Assembly: GCA_000752675.2 (NCBI GenBank)
Contig: LM994626.1
Coordinates: 458,966 to 522,965 of the forward strand
Source: a bacterium OL-1
GTDB lineage: Bacteria; Actinomycetota; Coriobacteriia; Coriobacteriales; Atopobiaceae
Direction: 5' to 3'
Length of the DNA stretch: 64,000 nt
Below the pieces are notes generated by a model that did no database searches, had not been told where the DNA came from, and saw only the letters and a list, made by a program, of their open reading frames with translations. Of the stretch, positions 8,093-16,063 are shown one piece after another; the first letter of the stretch is position 1; each line of letters opens with the position of its first letter. Both the position numbers and the translations under genes were made by a program.

Positions 8093-8262
8093 CTACCGCG
8101 TGCCGGCGTACTTCCTGAGCTCATCCCGCACGATCTGATCCATAGTCTCCCGACTGAAGGCCTGGTCGACTTGCTCGGCCGCAACGGACCTATCGGCGAA
8201 GGCGTCGAAAATCCGCTGCTTGTCCGCCAGGATCTGCATGATTCGCTCGTCGATGGCCCTGT
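8093..8262 (-). pseudogene. 3' fragment of an SNF2-type helicase
   Basis: The minus strand encodes about 55 residues, AIDERIMQILADKQ... followed by an acidic stretch and the end IVRDELRKYAGTR. The first part matches the end of the helicase C domain of SNF2/DEAD-like proteins (typically T-hydrophobic-DERI-x-x-IL-x-x-K). Upstream of about 8262 the resemblance stops abruptly at phage-derived DNA on the other strand. Only the tail of the gene remains. Confidence 0.55.
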
Positions 8263-8303
8263 GGCGGGGCAAGTTTGGGCTGCGCGGGTGGCTGGCGAGG
8301 AAG

Positions 8304-8519
8304 TCGAACATGCGGCGGCTCTCGTACGAGTGGCTGGCGGGGCTGCGGGAGATCGTGATCGATCCTGTTCGGTGCCCGCTGGCGTACGAGGAGTTTCGTC
8401 TCAAGGAGTTCGAGCGCGACCGCGACGGGACCTGGGTGGACGAGATCCCCGATGGGAACGACCATTCAATCGACGCGGTGCGCTACGCCATGATGGACGA
8501 CGTGCTGCGCGGGGCATAG
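8304..8519 (+). pseudogene. C-terminal fragment of a phage terminase large subunit
   Basis: About 71 residues ending at a TAG resemble the nuclease-domain end of PBSX-type terminase large subunits: IVIDPVRCP, AYEEFRLKEF, then the diagnostic GNDHSIDAVRYAMMDD. The ATPase domain and most of the nuclease are missing. It abuts an SNF2 fragment on the opposite strand at about 8262-8304, a clear recombination junction. Together with the scaffold and capsid remnants at 20.9-21.8 kb it marks a former prophage. Confidence 0.75.
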
Positions 8520-8566
8520 AGCAATGAGGGAACGTTCTTCTCGCCCATGTGTTCTTTTACCTCGTG

Positions 8567-9004
8567 CTACGCAAGGCCAGTCGATCCAGATCCATTGCCC
8601 GAAATTGATTCGAGAAAGTCGCGAGAGACCCAGTAGGGGCTATTCTCGTCCCCAATGCGCTCGACCATGACCGCGTCGCCATCCGAGTCCATGACCCTCA
8701 GCTTGTCACCCGTCGCGAAGCTCGTGCCGTCACTGCTGGTTGCGTCCTTGGCCACGAGGTAATCCGCGGAAGGGTTGGACTTGGATGGCCCCATGTCAAC
8801 GGGAACCAGCTTGACGCCCTTCGCCTGGCCCCTCATTTTCGCGATTGCCTTCTTCTCGCCGTTCTTCTCGCCCAAAACGTATGCACCTCCAAGGAGAGCT
8901 GTAAAGGCACTTCCAACTTTTACAGCCGCCTTAGTCGGACCCCCAAGGCGCTTGATTGCCATGGTGATGAGTTGATACCCGCCTAGATTACCTACAGCTA
9001 ACAT
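8567..9004 (-). CDS. Hypothetical protein with one hydrophobic segment
   Basis: 145 residues with no family I recognise. Residues about 25-45 (AAVKVGSAFTALLGGAYVLG) form a hydrophobic, possibly membrane-spanning or amphipathic segment. A Lys-rich stretch follows (GEKNGEKKAIAKMRG), and the C-terminal half is acidic and reads like a small beta domain (DKLRVMDSDGDAVMVERI). The ATG at 9004 is supported by GAGAGGGG just upstream. It stands alone in the accessory region. Codon use looks like a real gene, but function is unknown. Confidence 0.55.
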   Translation of the reverse strand: MLAVGNLGGYQLITMAIKRLGGPTKAAVKVGSAFTALLGGAYVLGEKNGEKKAIAKMRGQAKGVKLVPVDMGPSKSNPSADYLVAKDATSSDGTSFATGDKLRVMDSDGDAVMVERIGDENSPYWVSRDFLESISGNGSGSTGLA

Positions 9005-9405
9005 TTGAGGCCCCTCTCTCAAGACGACTGGCAATAAAGCGCGGCCATGCATCGGCCGTACTCGGAACGGGAGCGCATGACCTCTTTCTACCCCGCGGAA
9101 ATGACGGTCATCCCTCAGTTGACAGCTGAATTTCTCTGCCTTACCTGCGCATTTGTCGCAAGTATTACTGAGTCGGCTAAGCGTTTTAGCTGGATTCGTT
9201 CGGTCGGAAGGACGTGGATGCCTTTCTCGGCTGATTGGTAAGAAGCGAATGCTGCATGGAAAGGAGCATTACGAAATGGCTGCCCGATTGCTCCCAACGA
9301 GACATGCGTCGATTGACAGTGCGCCACAGGATGATGAGTACATTAATATTCATTAATGGATATATAGAAAACCTGAAGTCCCCTTCAAAACGATTGGGAG
9401 CAAGC
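9005..9405. other. Gene-free interval, AT-rich near its right end
   Basis: Between the divergent hypothetical gene and the lipoprotein gene I see only short overlapping frames that look random. The last 100 bp are AT-rich and include TTGACA at 9313 and a TTAATATTCATTAA palindrome near 9343. This is probably the lipoprotein promoter region, but the spacing to a -10 box is not canonical. Confidence 0.4.
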
Positions 9406-10368
9406 ATGAAATCATCTCTTGGTATTTCCGTCGCGCTTGCAGCCAGCCTCTCCCTGCTGCCCCTTTCCGGCTGCGGGCAGTCTCAGCAAGCCCCGTCCCA
9501 AAGCGCCGCGTCCGATGATACGGCCACCTCGTCAACTTCAACCGAGGGGAACGCTACCCATGACTATCAGCTGACGAAGCCCTATTCCTACCAGGGTGTC
9601 ACGTTCCTCGGCGATCCGTCTTGGACGATCTCCCAGCCAAAGCCATACAACTACTACGTAAAGATTGACATACCAAACAATAGCCACGTCAGCGTGCAGA
9701 CTGCCCTTCACGGCCAGACCGCGACGCTCGACGGCGCCTTCTCTGAATATTTCAGGGCGGATGGCACGCCAACCCAGACCGATACCTGGTCGGAGGATGG
9801 CATCACGTACTGCACCGGCTACTACGAGGCATCTAGCGGTCGAATGTACCTGCTGAGCGGCTCTGAGGAAGACTCTGGCAAAGGGTTCCTTCTCAGTATG
9901 ACATTTGTCTACGACAACTGGACGGAGGACCAAGCAAAGAGCCTATTCGATGCGATAGCAGCAACCGTCAAGTACGACCCTTCCCAGACGGACATGGACT
10001 ATCACGACGCCTTCTCAAGCAGCCACAGCAACTCTAGCAGCAGCAAGGGGAACTCGTCTGGCAACGGTTCGGGCTCCTCGTCCGACTCGAGTTCCTCTGA
10101 TACCTCTGACGCCTCCAACGAGAACGGCTCTCAGGTGACGGCCACGTACGGACCCGGCACCCTAAAGGTCGGTACTGACATCCCCGCCGGCGAGTATAAG
10201 ATCACTTCTACGAGGTCATCCGGCGAGGGGTACTGGGCAATCCTCGACTCGTCTGGAACGAACGCGAACATTCTCGCCAACGACGCCTTCACCGGGAGCT
10301 CCTACGCAACTGTGGAAGATGGCCAGTACTTCGAGCTAAAAGGGGCGGTCGCGACTCCGGCTCAATAG
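9406..10368 (+). CDS. Secreted lipoprotein with Ser-rich linker
   Basis: A 320-residue predicted lipoprotein. The N-terminal signal peptide ends in the lipobox LSGC, giving lipidated Cys23. A Ser/Thr/Gln-rich spacer follows, then a ~150-residue beta-rich domain (about 55-200), a long Ser/Asn/Gly linker (about 205-245), and a C-terminal domain starting GPGTLKVGTDIPAGEYKIT. That last motif is common in surface proteins of Firmicutes and Coriobacteria and has no known role. It is exposed on the outer face of the membrane. ATG at 9406 is chosen because it gives the signal peptide directly. A terminator follows. Confidence 0.8.
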   Translation: MKSSLGISVALAASLSLLPLSGCGQSQQAPSQSAASDDTATSSTSTEGNATHDYQLTKPYSYQGVTFLGDPSWTISQPKPYNYYVKIDIPNNSHVSVQTALHGQTATLDGAFSEYFRADGTPTQTDTWSEDGITYCTGYYEASSGRMYLLSGSEEDSGKGFLLSMTFVYDNWTEDQAKSLFDAIAATVKYDPSQTDMDYHDAFSSSHSNSSSSKGNSSGNGSGSSSDSSSSDTSDASNENGSQVTATYGPGTLKVGTDIPAGEYKITSTRSSGEGYWAILDSSGTNANILANDAFTGSSYATVEDGQYFELKGAVATPAQ

Positions 10369-10404
10369 TCCGTAACAGGTGTCATTCGCCCGTTGTGACC
10401 ATGC

Positions 10405-10446
10405 AAGACCCTTTGCTTGCAGCCATTGCGAGCGAAGGGTCTTTTT
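10405..10446 (+). terminator. Rho-independent terminator after the lipoprotein gene
   Basis: AAGACCCTTTGCTTGC pairs with GCGAGCGAAGGGTCTT (with G-U pairs) around a short loop and is followed by a T-run, 36 bp after the lipoprotein stop. Confidence 0.85.
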
Positions 10447-10794
10447 ATGTACGGAGAACCGGGTGACGAGTATTGGGTGTCCGAGCGCGCGAGAGTGTAC
10501 CTGTACGGGGCGGAGTACTCGACGCGAGCGTTGGAGGACATGGAGCCGCGAGTGAGGGAGAGGGACTCCTGGATGCAGGCCGTCGAAGTGTTCTGTAATC
10601 GCGGAGTTGCGCCTGCCTTGCGCTCCCTGGCGCGAGGCAAAGCATTTAGACTCGCCCTGCTAGTCTTGGGCGTACTCGTATGCCTGGACACGAACGACTT
10701 CGACCAGGGCAGCGTGGGGTACTCAAAGCCAGCGGCGAGGAAAGCTCTGACAACGGCGCGCTCGCACTTCCATTGGCGTCATGCTGCCCAATGA
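10447..10794 (+). CDS. Doubtful small hypothetical protein
   Basis: An open frame of 115 codons beginning inside the tail of the preceding terminator. It has a modest hydrophobic stretch (AFRLALLVLGVLVCL) near residue 75 but no recognised domain and no ribosome site. The overlapping minus-strand frame looks less protein-like, so if anything is coded here it is on the plus strand. It may equally be degraded sequence. Confidence 0.2.
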   Translation: MYGEPGDEYWVSERARVYLYGAEYSTRALEDMEPRVRERDSWMQAVEVFCNRGVAPALRSLARGKAFRLALLVLGVLVCLDTNDFDQGSVGYSKPAARKALTTARSHFHWRHAAQ

Positions 10795-10926
10795 GACTAT
10801 CGTGAGCGTCATATTTACGACTCAATCGCGCGGGACACGACCGCCGAGAAGTGGCAGTACGTAGAAGAGGCAGCAGCGGGGCTAATTACGCATTGGCCTC
10901 GCTCGCCAGCACGGGACAACTGGACG

Positions 10927-11511
10927 TCAAGCGTGGCGCGCGAGCCTGGCCATGTCCTCGGGGCTCACGAGCCATTGCTTCAAAGGGTGAGCATACGCAA
11001 GGTCATCCCGGTCGAAAATCGCAAGGGACGTCTCCGAGAACTCGGCACGATACCAGTTCCCGAAGGACTTCGAGGGGTTGTCGAATACCACTTTGCGCAT
11101 GATGCGGGGCGTGAGGAGTGGGTTGCCACAGGCGTACTCGGCATCAAAGAACTCGTAGTCGGGTGCCTCGCCCCGGTCGGCCTTCTCCGTAAGGTACTCG
11201 TCAACCTCGTCAAAGAAAAGCTCCTCATTGTAGAGCACGCCACGGTGGGCATCAGGCCCAACGGGTGGCGTACCACCGCTGACTCTTCTCATGTAGCGTG
11301 TAACGTATTTGCGGTCGTCATCGAGGATGATGAGCCGGTCGCACTCCTTGCAGTGCCAAACTTCCGATTTCTCGCCGGCGCGGTATTCGAGCCCGAAGAA
11401 CGCCTGGCTATCGGCCAGCTCGTCCATGAGCGAGTCCGCCACAAAGAGCCACACGCTGTCGAGGTCGTTCTGACGAACGTCGTTGCCACAGGGGCATCCT
11501 ATGCGCGACAT
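10927..11511 (-). CDS. Conserved hypothetical zinc-ribbon protein
   Basis: 194 residues. The N-terminus has CPCG (residues 5-8) and a second Cys pair C-x2-C in WHCKECDRLI near residue 54, consistent with a small zinc ribbon. The rest is acidic and aromatic with no further motif I know. The type recurs in Firmicutes and Coriobacteria as a stand-alone hypothetical protein. GGAGG lies 8 bases before the ATG at 11511. It is transcribed divergently from the next gene, 121 bp apart, so the two may share a control region. Confidence 0.6.
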   Translation of the reverse strand: MSRIGCPCGNDVRQNDLDSVWLFVADSLMDELADSQAFFGLEYRAGEKSEVWHCKECDRLIILDDDRKYVTRYMRRVSGGTPPVGPDAHRGVLYNEELFFDEVDEYLTEKADRGEAPDYEFFDAEYACGNPLLTPRIMRKVVFDNPSKSFGNWYRAEFSETSLAIFDRDDLAYAHPLKQWLVSPEDMARLARHA

Positions 11512-11632
11512 CGCATCTTCCTCCCCTCGTCTCACGTATCAACAGTGCATTCTACCGGCCTCTTTCCCCACACCGGGGCCAATGAGAGAATGTGGATGGA
11601 TGATGCGCCGATGGCAAACGGGGGCGAGAGGG

Positions 11633-12460
11633 ATGGGCCAGTACTACATCTGGGCAAACCCGGACAAGCGCGAGTACATAGACGACGAGCCGTTCGGGGG
11701 CACAGGCTTCGCGCTGGGGTGCTCCGTGGCGGTCGGGCAGCCGATGACAGACGCAGCGTGCACGATGATTGCGGGTCCTTGGCATGGCGACACGGTCATC
11801 TACGTCGGCGACTACTGGACCGAAGACTCCTTCGACAGCGAGCGCTCGCGCAGACTGCTCGCGAAGTTCGACGGCTACCCTTATGAGGGCATACTAAGCC
11901 GCTTCGAGAACGTGACGGGGCACTTCGACGAGGCCAGGGGCCACAGTTGCAGTGATTACCTTCATTCCGAGCAACGAGGCAACATATTCGAAGAGGTATA
12001 CACCGGGCCGTTCGACCTGCACGTGCAGAGCTGGCGCTACGCGGTGAACCACACGAGGCACGAGTTCGTGGACAGAAGGCAGGGACCCGTCTCCAATGTG
12101 TACCGATGGCACGGGAGATACGAGTTCAGGCGCATCGACCCCATTGTGCTCCTCTACGCGATGGGACCAGTCGATGACGAATGGGGTGGCAGGTGGTGCA
12201 GCGATCTGGTGGACATGAGTGACAACGCGCCCAAGCAGGGCTACCGCGACGTAACCGAGGGGGCTTCCGCGAGCTGGCTGCTGGGACCCGCAATCATTGC
12301 AGATGACGGCATGGTTGAACGAGCGCTCGCGAGCGACGAGTTCCATGCAGCGGTTGCCGCACGAGGCTCAAGCGACCAACCGGAAGACGGCAGGAGCATT
12401 CCTGGGGCTCTTGAGGTTCTGGCATTGCTGCTCGGGGCGAGCCATGCCGAATGGCAGTGA
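11633..12460 (+). CDS. Hypothetical protein beginning MGQYYIWANPDKREYI
   Basis: 275 residues. The N-terminal ~65 residues follow a pattern I have seen in stand-alone proteins of varied bacteria: MGQYY..NPDK.EYI, then a Gly-rich segment, then W.GD.VIYVGDYW. The remainder is rich in Asp, Trp and Arg and has no catalytic motif I recognise. Start at 11633 follows GAGAGGG; codons further upstream lack similarity. It forms a divergent pair with the zinc-ribbon gene. No function can be assigned. Confidence 0.6.
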   Translation: MGQYYIWANPDKREYIDDEPFGGTGFALGCSVAVGQPMTDAACTMIAGPWHGDTVIYVGDYWTEDSFDSERSRRLLAKFDGYPYEGILSRFENVTGHFDEARGHSCSDYLHSEQRGNIFEEVYTGPFDLHVQSWRYAVNHTRHEFVDRRQGPVSNVYRWHGRYEFRRIDPIVLLYAMGPVDDEWGGRWCSDLVDMSDNAPKQGYRDVTEGASASWLLGPAIIADDGMVERALASDEFHAAVAARGSSDQPEDGRSIPGALEVLALLLGASHAEWQ

Positions 12461-12489
12461 CAGCACGCACAACCCCGCAATACTATTCT

Positions 12490-12785
12490 TTTTCCAAGTC
12501 TGTCTTCGGAGGTAGGCGAGAACTAGAACGGACTAAAACGGAGTAAGTCGAAGCGGCTAAGGGGCCAACACCCTTATAACGGCGGTAAGGAAGATTTCGT
12601 CAGGTATTCTGACCTGCGAATAAAGGAGTAGTACGGAGTAGAACGGACTAGAACGGAGTAAGCGGGGAGCTGGGACTGCCCACTTGAGCTCTAGTGCATC
12701 GATTCCTGCGTTTGACACTACCCCTATAACTTGTTGTCGGGACATACGGCGCTGGCAACCTATGGACAGGGCATGGACTTGTCCT
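12490..12785. repeat. Iteron-like element, family G copy 2
   Basis: Diverged copy of 7840-8085. It contains two arrays of 10-bp units: 12,522-12,551 (ACTAGAACGG, ACTAAAACGG, AGTAAGTCGA) and 12,627-12,666 (AGTAGTACGG, AGTAGAACGG, ACTAGAACGG, AGTAAGCGGG). A small palindrome (CAGGT...ACCTG) lies just before the second array. Units of exactly 10 bp would sit on one face of the helix. Confidence 0.7.
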
Positions 12786-12877
12786 ACGACACCCTCATAC
12801 ACGAGAAGAATGCAGACAAGATGAGGATGTTCCCGTCCTGCGTGATGTACGACCAGAGGGAAAGGCACCTAAATTGA
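12773..12877 (+). pseudogene. Possible 34-codon gene-end fragment
   Basis: MDLSYDTLIHEKNADKMRMF... to a TGA has protein-like composition directly after the iteron element, but is too short to identify. It may be the end of a lost gene. The rest of the gap up to 13,210 contains another short protein-like tail (ending SSAEWRVGK) near 13,100 and otherwise nothing I can name. Confidence 0.2.
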
Positions 12878-13210
12878 AGGAATTTCCATACCATGGGGCA
12901 ATCTGCCTGCCCCGGCGCTCTTTAGAGTTCAAACAATGGCGAGCTAATCTAATCATACTAATAATTGAATTAGTTTCAGTTTGAATCACATTAGTTCGGG
13001 AGTCTCCGCAATCCGAAGGGTTGACGAGACGGCAGTCCTCATCTTACATCTCATCGCCGACGCGAAGATTGAGACCATGGAGTACAAGACGAACGCAAGC
13101 AACACGTCTTCCGCTGAGTGGAGAGTAGGAAAGTAGAGTCGGCTTTTCGTTCGAGGGGTTCTGAATATCTGGGTTACCAGTCGCCGTACCTGCTGCTGTG
13201 GGCCCCCGGC

Positions 13211-13756
13211 CTACCGCAAGTCATCACTTGACTCCCAAGGAGCACGCTCGGACCCGTGGCGCGACCAGTTAGACCCGTAATGTGGCACGGACGACCCCTC
13301 CATTGATGTGGGCAAGCGGAAGAACCGGAGATTTCCGGTGATGGACGGCAGACAGACCAAAGGCTCTTCTCTTCTCACGGAAGTACTCCATGGTCTCGCA
13401 CGGAGTGTAAACAATATTCTCTTCATTTCCAGATGACGGTTATACGGCGAGCCATTATATCCTGTACCCTCGCGTGTATGAGATGTCTAAGAACCCGAAG
13501 ATGCCGGCAAAGTCGCAAATGAAGCTGTCGCCGGCGCTTGTCAGAACGCAGATCTCGACGTCTTCGAGACCTTATTCCCTCGTCGACTGGAACGTGAAGG
13601 CAGTCTGGCGAGGTTCAACGGCGAACGCTCAGTTAGCCATATCTCCTTTGTTTGTCTCTCGGACGCAAATTGTTACGTCCTTTAGCTCGTCCCAGGAAAC
13701 GGCCTTCTTCTCGTGGCTAACTTCCATCGAGAAAGTTTTATCCCACATACCAAGCG
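13211..13756 (-). pseudogene. Heavily decayed reading frame, unknown family
   Basis: Read on the minus strand from 13,756, one frame gives stretches of believable protein separated by several in-frame stops: MWDKTFSMEVSHEKKAVSWD..., then GLEDVEICVLTSAGDSFICD..., then YTPCETMEYFREKRRAFGLS. The same frame is kept across the stops, which suggests an old gene losing function by point mutation. No family is recognised. The AT-rich gap from 13,757 to 13,993 probably contains the promoter of the restriction operon. Confidence 0.3.
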
Positions 13757-13993
13757 CTCCTCTTGTCTCTTAGCAAGCTCTCCTGAGCTGTTAAATAAAC
13801 ATAGGAAGCACATAAATATTGCCTGGTATCTTACTAGTCCCCTAGAGTGTAGATTCATGCACTGGTACGCACTTGCGCATCTCGGCGTTTTCCTGCTCAA
13901 TCCTTTGGGGCCCTAGCAATCTTCGAGCGCTGAGAGTAAACTACCAGTGTTTCGTGCTATTTTCCGTTATTTCGTGTTGGGAGTTTATCCACC

Positions 13994-14986
13994 GTGCAAA
14001 ACAACCTTGCCTGTATGGATGATATCGCCGCTCACTTTGGCGTAACTCCCGAAACCATACGCAATTGGATTAAAACTCGGAATTTCCCAGCAATGAAAGT
14101 TGGGGGACGGTGGCGTTTTGACTGGGGTGAGGTGAACGCTTGGGAAGAGGCATGCTCCACAGCGAATCAGAACGAATCAAATGCCCAGCTCGGCTACAGG
14201 GATTACGCTACAGCAGATAAAGCCTTATCAAAAATTAATAGAGATTATCATGAGTCTATAACTACAGACTCCATCACGCTCATTAATGGTGACTGTTTGG
14301 ATTCCTTGCGGCAGTTGGAGTCCAATTCAGTCGATTTCGTTCTCACTGATCCCCCGTACAATCTCGGTCTCTTCATGCAGAAGAGAGCAACGAATCTCAA
14401 ACAGATGCGTGATAACTATTTTGGTGCCGCTGGGTGGGACAACCTTGATGCCGAAGGTTGGACGGCGTCGATGGATGCTTTTTTCGATGAAGCGGCTCGC
14501 GTCGTACGTAATGGTGGTTCGATGATTGTTTTCATGGCAGTTATAAAGGTCGAGACAATCATCAACTTAGCTCAGAGCCACGGCTTTTACTACAAAACGA
14601 CTGGCACCTGGCACAAGCTCAACCCGATGCCCAGGAACATGAATCTCCACTTCATTAACTCGACTGAATCTTGGATATACTTCGTGAACAAGGCGCATAC
14701 CGGCACTTTCAACAACAACGGCAAGGCGTTGCATGACTTCTACGAGACACCTGTTACGCCAAAGAGTGAGAGGGCTTTTGGGAAACACCCAACACAGAAG
14801 CCTGTTGAGCTCATGAACTACTTTGTTCGCACCCTCAGCAACCCAGGCGATCTCGTTCTGGACCCATTCATGGGCAGCGGCAGCACAGGCGTCTCGGCAG
14901 TTGGACTTAACCGTCGCTTTGTTGGAATAGAACTCGATGAGCGGTATTTCGATATTGCTTCGAAACGATTGGGGGTCGATGCATAA
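13994..14986 (+). CDS. DNA N4/N6-methyltransferase with N-terminal helix-turn-helix
   Basis: A 330-residue amino-methyltransferase, first gene of a five-gene operon. Residues about 5-50 form a MerR/excisionase-like helix-turn-helix (ACMDDIAAHFGVTPETIRNW...). The methylase follows: catalytic DPPY at residues 119-122 and the AdoMet loop DPFMGSGSTG near 290, in that order, which is the beta class (N4-cytosine or N6-adenine). It should protect host DNA from the downstream nuclease. GTG at 13994 is used; GGGAG lies 10 bases upstream, whereas the ATG seven codons in has no site. The fused DNA-binding domain could also repress the operon. Lower GC than the flanks suggests transfer. Confidence 0.88.
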   Translation: MQNNLACMDDIAAHFGVTPETIRNWIKTRNFPAMKVGGRWRFDWGEVNAWEEACSTANQNESNAQLGYRDYATADKALSKINRDYHESITTDSITLINGDCLDSLRQLESNSVDFVLTDPPYNLGLFMQKRATNLKQMRDNYFGAAGWDNLDAEGWTASMDAFFDEAARVVRNGGSMIVFMAVIKVETIINLAQSHGFYYKTTGTWHKLNPMPRNMNLHFINSTESWIYFVNKAHTGTFNNNGKALHDFYETPVTPKSERAFGKHPTQKPVELMNYFVRTLSNPGDLVLDPFMGSGSTGVSAVGLNRRFVGIELDERYFDIASKRLGVDA

Positions 14987-14987
14987 A

Positions 14988-16058
14988 ATGACCCCAACGG
15001 TAATTGACCTGTTCGCTGGTGTGGGTGGATTGTCTCTCGGTTTTGAACTCGCCGGCTTCAAGATTGCTCTCGCTAACGAGTGTGACCAGTCCATAGCTGA
15101 TGCATATATGAAAAATCGACCCGGCACGCCCATGATCGTGGAGGACATAACAAAGCTTCCTGTTGACGAGACTTTTGGCCGTTTTGCCGGCAAGACCACA
15201 GCTGTTATAGGTGGCCCTCCTTGCCAAGGCTTTTCCCAAAAGGGACAGCGAAAGAGCATCAACGACCCTCGTAATTTCTTGTTCAAGTACTACTTTGAGG
15301 TTGTCAAGCGAGTGCGTCCGACATATTTCGTCATCGAAAATGTCCCCAATCTACTTACAACCGAAAACGGATATTTCAAACAGGAGATTGTTGAGCTATT
15401 CAGCGGAATTGGGTATGCGGTAAGTTGTGGCATCCTTTGCGCAGCCGACTTTGGCGTACCTCAAGACCGCCATCGTACCTGCATTATTGGCAAGCTAGGA
15501 GAAACACCCGTCTCTTTGCCTGAGCCCAATGGCGTGCACACAACCATTTGGGATGCCATCAGTGACTTGAGCTATCTCGAATCAGGCGAGGGTGCCGAGG
15601 TACAGGACTATCGGCTTCCCCCCCAAAGCGCCTATCAGAGGATGCTACGCAAGGGCTCGGACAAACTGTATAACCACGTTGCCACACGCCACAGCAAGGT
15701 AACACTTGAGCGACTCAAGATGATTCCGCCAGAGCATGGCAAGGAAATGCTGCCTGCCGAGCATCTGACCAAATCCATCTATAGCGGCACTTGGTGCCGC
15801 ATGAAGAAAAGTGGCATCGCGAAGACAATCACGACCCGCTATGACACGCCATCCTCCGGCGAGTTCACTCACCCATACCTCAACCGTGCAATCACAACGC
15901 GCGAGGCTGCTCGAATACAATCATTTCCCGATACCTTCCATTTTTATGGCACCAAGTCATCTCAGATGAAGCAGGTCGGGAATGCCGTTCCGCCTCTGAT
16001 GGGGAAGGCTATTGCGAATCGCATTATGCTGGATCTACGCGACCAGCAAGATAGGTGA
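14988..16058 (+). CDS. DNA C5-cytosine methyltransferase
   Basis: A 356-residue type II C5-cytosine methylase. Motif I is DLFAGVGGLSLGFE at the N-terminus, motif IV GGPPCQGFS with catalytic Cys79, motif VI ENV, motif VIII QDRHR, and motif X near GNAVPPLMG. The start may be ATG 14988 (GGGGGT 12 bases upstream) or ATG 14979, which would overlap the previous stop; either way the two methylase genes are translationally coupled. With the preceding amino-methyltransferase it supplies a second, chemically different mark, as expected if the recognised site is asymmetric and each strand needs its own enzyme. Confidence 0.92.
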   Translation: MTPTVIDLFAGVGGLSLGFELAGFKIALANECDQSIADAYMKNRPGTPMIVEDITKLPVDETFGRFAGKTTAVIGGPPCQGFSQKGQRKSINDPRNFLFKYYFEVVKRVRPTYFVIENVPNLLTTENGYFKQEIVELFSGIGYAVSCGILCAADFGVPQDRHRTCIIGKLGETPVSLPEPNGVHTTIWDAISDLSYLESGEGAEVQDYRLPPQSAYQRMLRKGSDKLYNHVATRHSKVTLERLKMIPPEHGKEMLPAEHLTKSIYSGTWCRMKKSGIAKTITTRYDTPSSGEFTHPYLNRAITTREAARIQSFPDTFHFYGTKSSQMKQVGNAVPPLMGKAIANRIMLDLRDQQDR

Positions 16059-16063
16059 TTCAT

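Noticed and set aside
9313..9350. A sigma-70 promoter before the lipoprotein gene
   Set aside because: TTGACA is present but the nearest TACATT lies 20 bp away, too far for a confident call.
14979..14988. Using the ATG at 14,979 as the definite start of the cytosine methylase
   Set aside because: It overlaps the previous stop and its possible ribosome site is only 3 bases away. It cannot be excluded, but 14,988 fits the family start and spacing better.
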